Origin: Liolophura sinensis
Taxonomy: Eukaryota > Mollusca > Polyplacophora > Chitonida > Chitonidae
NCBI RefSeq assembly: GCF_032854445.1
Contig: NC_088295.1
Span: 40,659,385-40,723,384 of the forward strand
DNA: 64,000 bases
Reading direction: 5' to 3'
The translations under genes were made by a program, and so were the position numbers. Every line of letters begins with the position of its first letter. The stretch's first letter is position 1. Below are positions 38,153 to 50,074 of this stretch, one piece after another. A model generated the notes under the pieces. It was not told the DNA's origin. It saw only the letters and a list, made by a program, of their open reading frames with translations, and made no database searches.

Positions 38153-38280
38153 TTAACTAGCTTAGCTGGTTAGCAAATTTTGTCTAAGCTGCTTCACAAA
38201 GAAAAACGCAGTTTTGTCTCCGGTTTTCGGGCGTAGTCCAAAACGCTTAGCCCTCTATAGGCTACGGACGATTATTAACA

Positions 38281-38706
38281 TGGCCGGTGGGTTGATGAAC
38301 GCTCAGTTCAGGCGAATTATGAGACGCGAAGGGGCGTTTGTCGACCGGCAAAACCCCTTCGAGTCATGGAACGACGATGGTTTCGATTTCACTGTACCTA
38401 ATTCTTAATATGATCAGAGAAGAAACTGAGCAGCCAACGGGAAAGAGCCACGTCCTGCCTACTTTACTGCACCTTTGCCTGGCTCTGGGTTTTATAGTCA
38501 CTGGATCATGCCTGATAGTAATTGGCGGTACCCTCCCAAGGGTCAGCAGAGCAACGGTGTATGGATGTATCTGGCGGGTTTGCTGTGCCTTAATGAAATT
38601 CCTACTCGGATTTGTTCATATGCCGCAGCATGCTCGCCTGGAAAAGGTCAAAAAAGGCTTCTTCAATCTTACTTGTTCGTTCGCATGCTGTTATCTTTGT
38701 TGTTAA
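38281..38706 (+). pseudogene. Broken PIF/Harbinger transposase, N-terminal half
   Basis: Frame 1 gives MAGGLMNAQFRRIMRREGAF then VDRQNPFESWNDDGF. After a frame change, frame 2 gives EQPTGKSHVLPTLLHLCLAL, then GFIVTGSCLIVIGGTLPRVS and RATVYGCIWRVCCALMKFL with a GFVHMP block. This order (NPLE-like motif, LPxLLxxLxxLxFxxTGS, VSxxTVxRxxxRV, FIxFP, GFY-like) is the helix-turn-helix N-terminal half of HARBI1/Harbinger transposases. The frame change near 38400 and the missing DDE domain make it a relic. It is a different lineage from the fragment at 53522. I found no terminal repeats for it. Confidence 0.75.
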
Positions 38707-39164
38707 CTGTACAACGAGACATTTAGAGCTGGTAGTTAAGAAGAAGCCAACACTGTTACCGCTGTACTAATCTCCCTTTTGGAAGTAGTCTCCCTTTTTG
38801 TAATTTTAGGAAATACTTCGTCTTGAGCAGTGGTGCGTCAACTGACAGATACCTTCACCGATAATAAACTGGTAACTAAAGGCACAAAGGAGGTCTGATT
38901 CTCCTGCTTGTCATTTTACCACTACATCAATGCAAAATTAAGTAAGAAATATTTGCATTAATTAAAACAATTGTTTATCACAGGTTAGAGACTAGTTATG
39001 ATCACCGGTGATTGATTTATACAATTATAGACTTATTATTTTCGATATGCAAATAATTTGTCCACTGAAGGGTTTTCCCCGTTAATATTTTCTTGCTCGG
39101 TCAATTTCTCCTTGGGCTACCATATGGATCGTATTAGTAGTTCATTTACAAGGAAACTTTTTCC

Positions 39165-39372
39165 GCAATGGCCCAGGAGCTTTTCACCAATGCGGGCTCT
39201 GTGAGTTCAAGTTCAGCCCATGCTGGCTTCCTCTCCGGCCGTACGTGGGAATGTCAGCAGCAACCTGCGGATGATCGTGAGTATCCTCCCACCATAATGC
39301 TTGCCACCGTCATATAAGTGAAATATTCTTGAGTGCGGCGTAAAACGTCAATCAACTAAATAAATAAATAAC
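39165..39372 (+). mobile_element. Family A SINE, head truncated
   Basis: From ATGGCCCAGGAGCTTTTCAC to the AAATAAATAAATAA tail; carries a deletion in the body, where the TTTCCCCC...GCCCGG block is missing. Confidence 0.85.
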
Positions 39373-40948
39373 AAGGAAAATATTTCAGTAAGGCATTATA
39401 GACCAAAGGGATTTGGAACCTCATCAAGCAGATGAAATGGGCTGTAATATGGGCCATACCTGCACACCAAAAAAGTTGAAAATATTAAACGCATTGGTTT
39501 AGAATGCGACTCTGGATAGTCTTTTTTCAATTTTAACAGTATGCAGAAAAGTAGTATCATAATAAAAAAAAAGTTAATGAATAAAAATGTTATTGAGTAT
39601 TTTCAATCTTGATTAAAAATAATTTTCATTTCAGAAATATTTATAGTCTGGTTGCCACATCGATCCTAGGCATTGGGAAGTGGTTCTCAAGACGATTACT
39701 AAAGGAATACAAAATACAGTAATATACATTACTGGTTTTAAAATTGTTACCATGAGTCCAATTTTTCATTTCATTTAGAACTCTGACCAGTTGAGTATGG
39801 TTCATTTCAATGGCTGACAACCATGGAAAACAACTTTTGGCTTGAATGGAAAATTGTTCTGGAAATGAAATAAAACTGACCAAGCCATAGGCATGCACTT
39901 TAACTATCCTGTACGAGAGATTCAAGCTGAATATCTCAGCCATGAAGGCCTGGACGTTGACAATGAATTTCAGGACTGCCTTCCTTGCTATTTATGAAGT
40001 ACTCCTCTACATCCGTGATTTTCACCAATGGCCCACCCTTTGTTCATTCTGGTTATTACTATATATTAAGTCAGCTTTTTTAAAACTTGAATCAACACAA
40101 CCATGCATTAAAAAAATGTCTCATTTATATTTTGATATTTGGATCATGATTTTATGTATTTGAGTGTTTTTATTTTGAATGTTTTAGTTGCAGGTTATCA
40201 GAGACATGTACAAATACCTTCTGTGACACTGTACATGCCGTTTTGTACGTTGTAGGGTCTTGATGCCTGAAATACATGTATAAATGTTAAAGTTAACTAA
40301 ATTTGTATTAAAATCTTATCCTACTGAGCTCAGATTGGAGCTTCATAAAACAAATGTTTGATTTTTTGACATCTTAATTAGCATCTAGGTGTTAACTATC
40401 AAAATGCAACAACAAAAGTGATATCTAACTTAATTAAACATACCTTTTATAAGTGATGGAAATCTTGACATTTCACCTTTATATAAATAATACATAATTA
40501 ATATTAGAACTTAAAAGCTAATGTATATATAAAAAAAAACACGTATCAAGAAAATCTGTTTTATTGTTATCATTCACTGACATTTAACATGACAAACTGT
40601 GTTTCATTTAAGCTAAAACAAAAGATTTTTTCTTCAATCTCACCTTTTTGGTTCACGTTCTTCTATTTCTTCTTCACGTCTTCCACTTTCGAATGACATC
40701 TGTGTTGTGACTGAAAAGAAAAGCACTGACAAAAGGTGAAGTTATAGATATAAGATGACACAGTTAAAAAATGTAATAACTCTTAAAAGAAAAGTTTTTG
40801 GGAACAAAGTTTAGATCCTCTGAAAAGTGAATCTGCACCACTTGAATAATGAACAATGAGACACACATTGTATATACTACAAAGAAAATTATTTGAACGA
40901 TTCCAAAGATTACTATTTTGTAGCATGCTGATCTACCTATTCAATGCA

Positions 40949-41152
40949 TCAGTAATGTTTTGCCAAGCGTTTCCATTTGTTGGTGACACCAGGCCCGAAG
41001 TTTGCCTCCAAATTCTGGGAAACTTTTGAATATTCTACAAACAAAAGTAGCTCCTCTGATTTGGTGATGTTGGGCTTCGTTTTTCTGTCCATCACTGGTA
41101 GTGCAGGTAGGGGAATTTCACACATGGACCTGAAACACAAATTCCTTATCAT
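40949..41152 (-). pseudogene. SANT/Myb-like DNA-binding domain remnant
   Basis: Minus-strand frame KPNITKSEELLLFVEYSKVS, then QNLEANFGPGVTNKWKRLAK. This resembles the Myb/SANT-like domain (NAIF1/Myb_DNA-bind_5 type) found in host proteins and in the second ORF of Harbinger elements. A likely acceptor (TTTGTGTTTCAG) precedes it at about 41131. A one-base shift after LAK would continue as ITDALNR and stop, so the present frame probably carries a frameshift. It may be part of an old Harbinger copy. Confidence 0.4.
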
Positions 41153-42420
41153 TTAAAGTAACTACTTGAGTAATTCCTAAACAATTAATTTCCTTATAAA
41201 TTCAAAATCAGCTGCCTTTTTTTTCTCTAGTCATTTTGACATTATAATATATAATACGGCTTTGAATTTCTAAGGTAACAAACCAAACTGTAACGTTATC
41301 TTGTTCCACAGAAGCAGTTCAAAATTCTGATTTCTATTTTTTTCTGTTTGTTTATGTTGCATTTTTAAATTGTAACACAAACTAATCGTAAGGAGGTAAT
41401 ACTTTACCTGAAAAAAGCAGTTATCTCAAAAAATTCCCACAAAAAAAAAAAAAAAATCTAGCGAAACCAAATTTCCAAGCTAAAAATTAATTCAACAATG
41501 CTGAATTAAGCTAAAAATTGGATTTATATACTATTCTGTAACATTACATGCTGTCTAACTGTAATAAATATTGTATAAAAAATGTTAGTAAAAATTATCA
41601 TAAAATTTATAGCATTTAGCAAAACCAAATTTCCAAATTTGTGATTTCAAAAATCTAAAATTTTTGATTTCTATTCTATAACAGTTGATTCCATCTAAGT
41701 ACAATAAAATTATTATAAAAACTGATAGTAATTAAAAAATGAGCAGACGATACCTTTCTTCAGTAACGTCATGGAAATTTACGTCACCGGGCATGAATTC
41801 CCAGTACATGTGCACTGACTCGACAATGCATGGCTGTGCCTGTCACTTCTACTGTTCTAGTTCTGGTAATGCATTTGATGTGCGTTCGAAGTGATGACAG
41901 GAAGGTTAGACATAATCAACGATTTCAAAGCACATAATGAGTTTAACCGACACAATAATGCATAAAAGATCAAAGATCACAAATCCTTCCGCCTCGACAA
42001 TCTTTAGTAAATCCTTAAGTCTGAAAATTAAAACACGATTCATAAAGTGGAAGGCGCATAAATAGGTCAACTGCTTGTCAGATACAACAACACAAATAAC
42101 TTCATAGTACGTGCAAACGACATAAAATACAATTCGTTCAAGGCCTAATAAATTCACAAAAATAAACGTTTCTGACATAATCTCAAAACATAAACTCTGC
42201 TGTGTCACCGCGTAACTTTTCAACACTGTTCTTTAACTCAGTACACTAAAGATTTCCATTTCCGGTTTGAGCGTAACCGCTACACTAAGCCGGCTATGGG
42301 TTTTTGTGAAATGGCTTAGTCACTTTTTCAGTTGGCCGCCTTAAGATAGCCGATGACCACAAAGTTACTCGGCTATGGGAAGTCTGTAGACGTTTTGTGA
42401 AACCAGTCCTCAGCACGAAT

Positions 42421-42517
42421 CCCTCTTAAAGTTAAAGAGCACGTAACTACCATGGCGACGCGACGTAATGCCTACAGTGCTGGCCATGGTAGTTACGTGC
42501 TCGTAACGTTAAGAGGG
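42421..42517. mobile_element. Palindromic MITE-like element
   Basis: The arms 42421-42455 and 42483-42517 are reverse complements (CCCTCTTAA..., CACGTAACTACCATGG and its mirror), with a spacer of about 28 bp. A diverged relative is at 28497-28600 (GGTTTCACTAAGCACTCTTT, GATAGTTACGAGCTTG). Confidence 0.7.
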
Positions 42518-42680
42518 CGTCTTGCGAGTGGACCCTGGTCATGGCAAAGAATTTAACAAAGTACTTGTTCCTGCCTCGCTTGGTGATCAATGCAGAGAGG
42601 TCACAGAAATTGAACAGGACTGGTTGATCGCAACGTGGGATACCATGTTTGGTGTCTTTGGCATGAACTTTTGAACACAT
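42515..42680 (+). mobile_element. Family B SINE fragment
   Basis: Diverged body (GACTGGTTGATCGCAACG, GTTTGGTGTCTTTGGCATG); head weak and tail missing. Confidence 0.5.
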
Positions 42681-42839
42681 GTTCGCAAGCACATCATTAT
42701 ACATCACCATAACACCCCGAGATGTTTTAGAATACTCCAATGAAAACTGTAAGAAGACGTTGTGTTGATGTTGTGCGGACAGACGGGTCGTGATACAGAC
42801 AGATAAGCGCAAAATAGGTTTCAGATTTGACACTAAAGA

Positions 42840-43088
42840 GGTGGTTAGTGTGCCAGCGCAGCACAATGACCCAGGAGCCTTTCACCAATGCAATCGCTGG
42901 GAGTTCAAGTCCAGCTCATGCTGGAATCTTCTGCTGTACGTGGGAAGTTCTTCCAGCAACCTGTGGATGGTGGTGGGTTTCCTCTGCGTTAAGCCTGGTT
43001 TCCTCCCACCATAATGCTGGCCACCGTCGTATACATGAAATATTTTTGAGTAGGCCACGAGACACCAGTCAAGTAAAAAAATAAATAT
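42840..43088 (+). mobile_element. Family A SINE, diverged
   Basis: Head weak (GGTTAGTGTGCCAGCGCAGC), B box GAGTTCAAGTCC kept, tail GAAATATTTTTGAGTAGGCC. The long minus-strand open frame across it (42882-43571) is repeat plus AT-rich DNA. Confidence 0.85.
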
Positions 43089-43097
43089 TCGAACACA

Positions 43098-43296
43098 TAC
43101 ATGGGAGGCATGCAAAATACACCTTTGTTCCTTTTGAGACCGTAGGATATTAATATTGATATAAAAAAGGTTTATTTTGCAATCAGTCACTATTACATTT
43201 CCATATATATATATATATGCATGGTAGGCATGTAAAACACACCTTTGTTCCTTTTGAGACTGTAAGAGATTAATATTGATATAAAAAAAGGTTTTA
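43098..43296 (+). repeat. Direct duplication of about 76 bp, spacing 121 bp
   Basis: 43098-43172 and 43219-43294 share ACACCTTTGTTCCTTTTGAG and TTAATATTGATATAAAAAA. An (AT)n stretch lies between them. Confidence 0.75.
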
Positions 43297-43299
43297 AAA

Positions 43300-45280
43300 A
43301 GGTATATATATATACACATACATACAGAACACAGCATATCCTTCACATTAAAATGACAAAAAACAGCAAGAAATATTTCACCTATATCAATGAAAGTGGC
43401 TCTTTCTGAGTGAAATAATAATGAGAATACATGTATGTATGAATATGGAGGGTTGAAAAGTTTACAAGTGAACCGATCTGTGACCACTACTGGTATTAAT
43501 GTGTCAAAATATATGAAAATCAAAAACCATTCAAAGAAAATGAATTTCAATTTAAGAAAAATTCTGAGCATGATATATTATTATACCGGTATAAGAATTA
43601 TCCAGACTTATAAAGGACTACTTATATACACACACATCATTCCAATCTCTTTCACTTGCCTATAAAAGCAACAAGAACCAATGAAAAAATACTATATTCT
43701 ACATTCTTCCATATTCTCCACACTTCTAAATTCTCTTTCACATTTTGCATTAATAAGAATGACAAGAAAATAAGAAACTTCAAAGAATGAGCACTTACCG
43801 GAAAGATGGCATATTATAAGATCCTAACATGTCTCATAAGAGTATAAATTTTGGGTAGATCTATACATAATTCGACCATTTCTATGTGTCCGCCCCAAAC
43901 TGTACAAAGTTTGCTCAGTGCCTGTATCTAAAGCTGTGTTTGTTTACAACTTGTCAATATCCTTATGGATTGTTTTTTTCTTTCTTTCTTTGAAAGTCTG
44001 AAATTAGTATCTCCGGCATCATAAAACTGAGTGTGCATTAAGAGTTACACTACTTAGGTACCATGTGAAAAACATACAATACTTTACCCTTGAATTCTTC
44101 AACTGATTGAATCTTATCTCAATAAACAACAAATTTCACAATAAACTAAGAGCTGTAGTGTTATGGACCAACTGATAAGAATGACCATCACACATTAGAA
44201 TAAATGTTCATAAAGATTTTAACAAAATATCTGTAAATACATTAAAAAGAAAAATCAAATAATGTTAACCACAATTGTAACGTATCATATCCACTGTGCA
44301 CAAATAAGCTCTCTCCATATGCAACGTGTCTGAAAACATGTCGGGTTTGGTAACAGAAAACTGATCATATAAGGTATCTCAAAACCAGTAAATGTCAACT
44401 TCACGTACGCATTCACTGTCAAACTCAGTTCAAATAAAAAAAAAACATAACACTTTATTATCACAATGTGGAGTTAAAACGAATTACAAACCTGTTTAAT
44501 ATAGGGAAATATACAACATATTCATATAAAACTGATTACACAGGTCAAGTCAATGTGAACATTTGACAAGGGAGGCAGCTTAACCTGTAACCGACTAAAT
44601 GTCATCTATTCTGCTTATACAAACATGTATAACAATTTACATCAATACAAACTGTAAATCTGATAAATATAACTTTACCCTATTTCACATGGAGATGAAA
44701 TAGTCATTTCACTGTAACCACACACAAACTTCAAAACTATTTGTACATGCATACTGTAATTCTTTAACTATTTTGCATGTTTCCAAGCTGTTTATTCAAG
44801 TAGTATCTCTGAGCATTACTGTGTGTAGTCTGATAAAATTATACTTTTTGTAAAGCCCTGAAACTGGCCAACCCAAGCAAAGTAGTTTTGTTTCCAAATT
44901 CAAATTAAAAATTTACATAAACTGAACTTAGGTTGAAAAGGTTGAGGAATTAGGGTATATATACATAATTGACAAACTTTTACATACTGCATGTATTTAA
45001 CTACAGTGAAGAACATAATTCAGCACGAAATAAGTAAAATTTTCTTTCAAAAAAACAAAATAAACAAAACTGATGAAAAATATTACACAAAAACTTCCAT
45101 TTTGAAGTTAATTAAAAGATGACCTTGTCAACAATTTACATTTACTTACATATGTATTAAATCTTCTATGGTTTGTAAGTACTTAACTTGGATTTCTCGT
45201 GAACATGTGCATCGAACAGGTCTCCTGCATATGTTTGTTTAAATAAACTGCAAATGACACAATGCATGTATCTAATCGAC
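43300..45280. other. AT-rich stretch, no gene seen
   Basis: Simple (TA)n patches and short repeats only. Confidence 0.5.
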
Positions 45281-45283
45281 ACT

Positions 45284-45289
45284 TTTATT
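45284..45289 (-). terminator. Poly(A) signal after the orphan exon
   Basis: AATAAA on the minus strand, shortly after the stop codon at 45373. Confidence 0.4.
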
Positions 45290-45372
45290 GAGTTTATTTT
45301 AATATTGTTTTGAAACTTACATTGAACCTATCAGGATAGTGTCTTTCTGGAGCTAGCCAGTCTCATTGCCCA

Positions 45373-45547
45373 CTATGACCAAGATACCAAGCATGATGCC
45401 CCACCAAGCACTCTAGACATATCTTCTCTTGCTAAGAAGTCACCACAGAAGTATACAAATGTCTTGCTTGGAAGTGTTACATAAACTCTAGACTCCCATT
45501 TGTAGGGCAGATGCTTCAATTTATCAGCCAACATACCGCAGTAATAC
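45373..45547 (-). CDS. Terminal exon of an unidentified gene
   Basis: On the minus strand, an acceptor (ACTCTTCTAAAG) is followed by an open frame YYCGMLADKLKHLPYKWESR, then VYVTLPSKTFVYFCGDFLAR, then EDMSRVLGGASCLVSWS and TAG. The composition looks like real protein, and an AATAAA (minus strand, 45284-45289) lies about 85 bp after the stop. I do not recognise the family. Upstream exons are not visible between here and the VIT/VWA gene, so this could be an orphan exon, a gene that spans the VIT/VWA gene, or a relic. Confidence 0.45.
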
Positions 45548-46056
45548 CTTTAGAAGAGTAAATATTAAAATAGAACATGTATATATCCATAGCAAATCAG
45601 CCAGATATATACATATATATATACATACCCACATACACATATATAGGTAATAACACAGCAAGGATAAATGTCATAAAAACAGAGGCATCTATGCAGATCT
45701 TAGATACAGTTAATCCCCAAATCTATGGGATGCATTAATATATAACCTTCCATTTTTTTTTTTACTGGGATCATTTGCTCAGTTGTTCCAAAAATCTATG
45801 AATGACCCAACAGCAGAATACATATATCTGTCTTCTGACAGTAGGAGGCACACGCTGTTATAAATCCACTTTGCTAGAACAATTAATTACTGTAACTTAA
45901 AAACTTTTTGCATACAGAAGAATATACCTAATAAAACTTACGAAAATAAATCTGATTTTACTGGAAAATTTATCATTTACATGTCACAGCCTAACTTTTG
46001 AAAAGGTTGAGAAATTTAGGATTGTTTGCTCGACAAACAAAAAAAGGCGTTACTTA

Positions 46057-48153
46057 CTACAAAGTAAGAAAAGTAATAAGACTGCCGGCTGAGGACAGTA
46101 GGACGGTGAGTAGGGAGGTTAGGTACAGCAGTACCATGGATGGAACACCAATGGAGCTGGCTTTTCCCAAAGAACTCCCGACTATTGCACTTATAGCCAT
46201 ATCCCGACTTAATTCATTCTCTACACTTCTAGATGATTGAGTGATCACCATACTGGTCACCGGAGTGACAAAATTATAACGCAGCGATAAGGCAATAGCT
46301 TCCTGTTCCAAAGCAGCTTCAACGGTTTTGTTGGGTGCAATGGACATTTCGCGAATCAGGTCTTTAATTTTCAGGTAAGCCCGAAGCTTTTCAGCAAAAC
46401 CAGCACTCCAAGGTGCGACATTGGTGTCGTATGTATTTTGGCCAGTTACAGGAATGTTATAATTTACAACATCAGTCTTTCCACTGGCGCTCACTTGGGC
46501 TGACCAGGACTGTGGTGCAGATGGAGTTATCTCTCCAGCCACAATAATTTCTGAACCCTTAAAATACTGAGGGAAAGTGGTGCTGGTCAGTGTGGCAACT
46601 TCCACTGCATCTGTGTCATAAGTCACATGAATGTCCAACAAAATTACAGATTCAATTTCAGTGAAGAAGTTTGACAGTTGGCTGACACCATCAGTGTCCT
46701 CATAGATCTGTCGAGCAAATCCCAAATTCTCCCAGGATAACTGCTGTAGGAAGTCAATGGAGACACCCATTCCAAAACCAAGTGAGAAAATGGGAAGTTT
46801 GCTTTCTATATTCCAAGTCCGCACATTTTTACGAATCTTTACTGTGTTAGTTTCCCCTACAGATGGCATCCCATCTGTCAAAAATACAATCATCCTGCCT
46901 CTACGCTCACTTAAACCGGTCATCAACTGAGACAAAGAGTTACCCGCCTCTCTTAAGGCAGCATCAATGTTTGTACCACCGTCGGCTTTGACATGGTCAT
47001 CCACGAACCTCTTAGCTCGAGCGATGTTTTCAGCAGATCCTCGTATCGGGCGGGGCTCCCATGATCTCACGTTGCTTGAAAATAAAAGAATATTGAAGTA
47101 ATCATCAGGTCTCAGTTGAGACAGAATTGTCTTCATGGCCTGACGAGTTTGGATGATCTTTTCCCCTGACATTGACCCACTGACATCAATAACAAATGCC
47201 ACATTTTTATTCAGGGTGACCAGGTTTGGGTCAGATGGGGCGATGTAGTGAACAAAGTAACCACTGTCAACCAGCAACACTCCTCCCCTTGACTCTTCAT
47301 TTTCTCGCCTCACGTCATACTCAATTATGAATTCACCATCCGATCCCTTCTCTGCATCTAATTTTCTCTGTGCAGCGATAGACATGGTGTAGGCTACAGA
47401 CTTGAATGTATCAGAGGCTGTCAGTTGAACATCAGGAGTGCGTGAGCTTTCTAACAGTGTGCTTTCCCCTGGGGGTGAAAACTTGAATGAAGCGAATCCC
47501 TGGGGCTCATACAGCTGAGCACTTAAAGTGAGGTTCTCCACCGTTTGTCCAGGCCTTATGCTTATCCTTTGCCTGTACACCCCAAGCCTTCTTTCCAACA
47601 GCTCAGAATACAGCAGTTTGAATTCCACTTCACTCTCGGCAGCTACGTTGATCGAGATTTTGAAATTTTCCATCCCTCTTGGGCTCGGCGTGTAAGTGTC
47701 AGTGCCGACGTGGCCTGCAGATTCCCCCTTGGACTGAGCATCCTTGTACACCTGTTCGGCCGCACTTTTATTCATCACGTCCGCAATAAACCAGGTGTCA
47801 TTTATCAACATGGAGAAGTTGGAAATGAAGGCCGTCTCTGGGATCTGCACAATGAATTTTGCTTCTCTAGACTCCATTTGATCATTCATCACCACACTTT
47901 CCACCAAAACTTGCGTGTACCTTGAGCTGGTTCTAGAGTCGATGTTCATTTTCACGATATTCGCGGGTGGAGCGATAACGTCGTTGTTGACAAATCTGCG
48001 ATGTCGCATAGGCACAACAACAACATCATTCTTGAACGTGAACTCGGACTCGCGCCTTGCTACCAAATTGTAACCGCGGACTTTCATCGTTGTGAACAAA
48101 ATCAGTACGACGGCAAGGTTTGTTAACCCGCACCTTAGTGCCTGACCCGCCAT
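46057..48153 (-). CDS. Inter-alpha-trypsin inhibitor heavy-chain-like protein (VIT + VWA), possibly GPI-anchored
   Basis: A single-exon frame of 698 residues from ATG at 48153. Signal peptide MAGQALRCGLTNLAVVLILF. A VIT domain covers about residues 60-180 (VVMNDQMESREAKFIVQIPETAFISNF, with AEQVYKDAQSKGESAGHV). A VWA domain starts near residue 315 with NVAFVIDVSGSMSGEK; the metal site is complete (DxSxS, Thr in GGTNIDAAL, Asp in LTDGMPS). Then comes the LSLRYNFVTPVTSMVI block seen at the end of the conserved ITIH region. The tail (VPSMVLLYLTSLLTVLLSSAG...) is hydrophobic and ends the protein, which suggests a GPI signal or membrane anchor. The ITIH C-terminal domain of the longer vertebrate proteins is missing. 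Known family role: hyaluronan and matrix binding. Confidence 0.9.
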   Translation of the reverse strand: MAGQALRCGLTNLAVVLILFTTMKVRGYNLVARRESEFTFKNDVVVVPMRHRRFVNNDVIAPPANIVKMNIDSRTSSRYTQVLVESVVMNDQMESREAKFIVQIPETAFISNFSMLINDTWFIADVMNKSAAEQVYKDAQSKGESAGHVGTDTYTPSPRGMENFKISINVAAESEVEFKLLYSELLERRLGVYRQRISIRPGQTVENLTLSAQLYEPQGFASFKFSPPGESTLLESSRTPDVQLTASDTFKSVAYTMSIAAQRKLDAEKGSDGEFIIEYDVRRENEESRGGVLLVDSGYFVHYIAPSDPNLVTLNKNVAFVIDVSGSMSGEKIIQTRQAMKTILSQLRPDDYFNILLFSSNVRSWEPRPIRGSAENIARAKRFVDDHVKADGGTNIDAALREAGNSLSQLMTGLSERRGRMIVFLTDGMPSVGETNTVKIRKNVRTWNIESKLPIFSLGFGMGVSIDFLQQLSWENLGFARQIYEDTDGVSQLSNFFTEIESVILLDIHVTYDTDAVEVATLTSTTFPQYFKGSEIIVAGEITPSAPQSWSAQVSASGKTDVVNYNIPVTGQNTYDTNVAPWSAGFAEKLRAYLKIKDLIREMSIAPNKTVEAALEQEAIALSLRYNFVTPVTSMVITQSSRSVENELSRDMAISAIVGSSLGKASSIGVPSMVLLYLTSLLTVLLSSAGSLITFLTL

Positions 48154-48265
48154 GTTTCCGATTTTAAAAATGGCCGCTTCTCACTTGAAATGCTCCTGGA
48201 TCAGGGACTGGAAGAATATTTACGTACAAACAGGGCAGGATGTAACGGGTAAAGGGGCGTGGCGG

Positions 48266-48275
48266 CTATTTATAG
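48266..48275 (-). promoter_or_regulatory. TATA box upstream of the VIT/VWA gene
   Basis: CTATAAATAG on the minus strand, about 113 bp before the ATG, with a GC-rich segment (GCCGCCACGCCC) directly after it. A start site about 30 bp downstream gives a short 5' UTR of about 85 bp. Confidence 0.6.
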
Positions 48276-48599
48276 CATTCATTACCGTGTGGGTAGCGAT
48301 GTCTCTGGGCTGTAAAAAAGTGTGGTGCAATCTGACCTATTTTGTTTTCAGATGTAGAACAGATCGTTCACAGTACGGAACCGCGGAAGAGACATATTTT
48401 TCTCTTTGGTCATTTAAAAAAAGGGGAATAACACAATTATTCTGCTATCGCTGGAGGGGTGGTAGGGAGGAGGGCATCTCTTCCCCCCCCCCCACAATCA
48501 ACCAATCAAATACTCATTTTTTACATTGGAAACTGAATCGGGGAAAATTTATTCCCCCCGTTTTATCGCGGATTTAGTTTCTTTGTTCTTTTTGAAAAT

Positions 48600-50070
48600 A
48601 AAAAAAATGAACAGAATCATTTTACTTGCTTTATGTTTTTGAGTTTTATGTCGTGCTTAACAATTTTTTCATTCATATGATGATGAAATTTATTTACTGA
48701 AAAAGAAACTGTTTGTGCGTAAAGAGCTTCCATAATTAACAGTTTATCTTTTCAATATATATTGTAATAAGTTTTAATATTAATCTCCCCATAATATGCT
48801 TTAGCTTACTGACCAATGAAAAGTTCATTCACATAAATTTAATAATCAAATTAATAAACGCAAACTTGTGGCAATTCCAGACAATTAAGGTGAATTAATA
48901 GTTACCATTTTAGCCAGGGTATGTACTGCTAAAAGTAAATACACGCCACAGACCAAAAATGTAACCATATTTCCCTATATATGGGTTTATATGTAGTTAT
49001 ATCCTAATAGCCATGTAGGCTTTAAAAATAAACACCGAGCTCCAATATGCCATGCGCCTTTACAATGTAGGCCTACATACGGGCTATTTAGCTATACAGG
49101 ACAACGTGTATAACTTTGTATGCTGGTGAAACTTGGACAATGATGAACAACATTTTATTTACTAACTTTGCTTTATCCCTTAAATACTCTTAATCTAAGC
49201 AGCTTGTATACATACTCTCTACAAAGTACTGTGTATACTATAGCGATACACAGTGTTGTGGCAAAATGCACATCCACAAAACTGTGTACCAGCAATACAC
49301 AAATTGTGTATAATTCATGCAATACATCCACATAGTTCATGGGCCAAGGCCCAAAATTTCACATATTGGTACCACCCAAGGTAGCTAAATCTCCTTGCTG
49401 TTTTTAAGTTGGTATATGCCTTTAGTTCATGTTTTGATATGATAGCCCGCGCAAATGGGTAGCTTTGAATGGGTTATACCCCCTTTAATAAACATACGTT
49501 TTGTTCAATGTGCTAACTCGTGTATTGCTAACAGTCAATCAATAACGGCGCTATTTGAGCCCCCGTTCAACTCAGAAACAGAGTGTTTACCTTAAGGGAT
49601 ATTTCCTTAACTAATCCAAGCTAATCTTTTCCAGCATAATGGCAGATTTGTTGACGAAAGATGACATTTTAGCCAACTAAAGGAGGTGAACTACAGGGGC
49701 GAGAAGGACAGCATCAGCAGCTTTGTTTGCAGCAAGAAAACGACAGAAGGCATAAGTTTATGTTTGTAACATGTTAGGGCACTCTGTTGTGGTTGTGGTA
49801 ACAATTAACTGTTGACTTCAGGTCCAAATATCCAAATGGTAAATTCCAAATGACACACAGTAGGGGTCTTTCCATAACCTCGAACACCAAAGGAAACTGC
49901 AAGACCTTTGATTCTTTCAGAGAGACATTCACACTGTCACTTATCTGTCAGCGGGTATCATGGATGTTTAATCAACATCTTGCTCCTTAATTTGATGTGT
50001 TAATTGCATGGTGGCTTTAATTACAGAACCCTGGGTGTTAGCAGTCAATGGTTCGTTAACACCGCTGGAA
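48600..50070. other. Intergenic, no confident gene
   Basis: A short + strand frame ATGGCAGATTTGTTGACGAA near 49639 runs 13 codons to a stop; it could be a decayed first exon but has no support. Confidence 0.4.
48630..48692 (-). mobile_element. Family B tail fragment
   Basis: TTTTATGTCGTGCTTAACAA then TTCATATGATGATGA, the reverse of the family B 3' end. Confidence 0.5.
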
Positions 50071-50074
50071 GAGA

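Noticed and set aside
39641-39943. 100-codon minus-strand frame
   Set aside because: Composition not clearly protein-like and no family motif; left unannotated.
42882-43571. 229-codon minus-strand frame
   Set aside because: Made of a SINE, a direct repeat and (AT)n sequence; low-complexity I/Y/F-rich translation.
47545-47925. 126-codon plus-strand frame
   Set aside because: Antisense to the VIT domain coding region.
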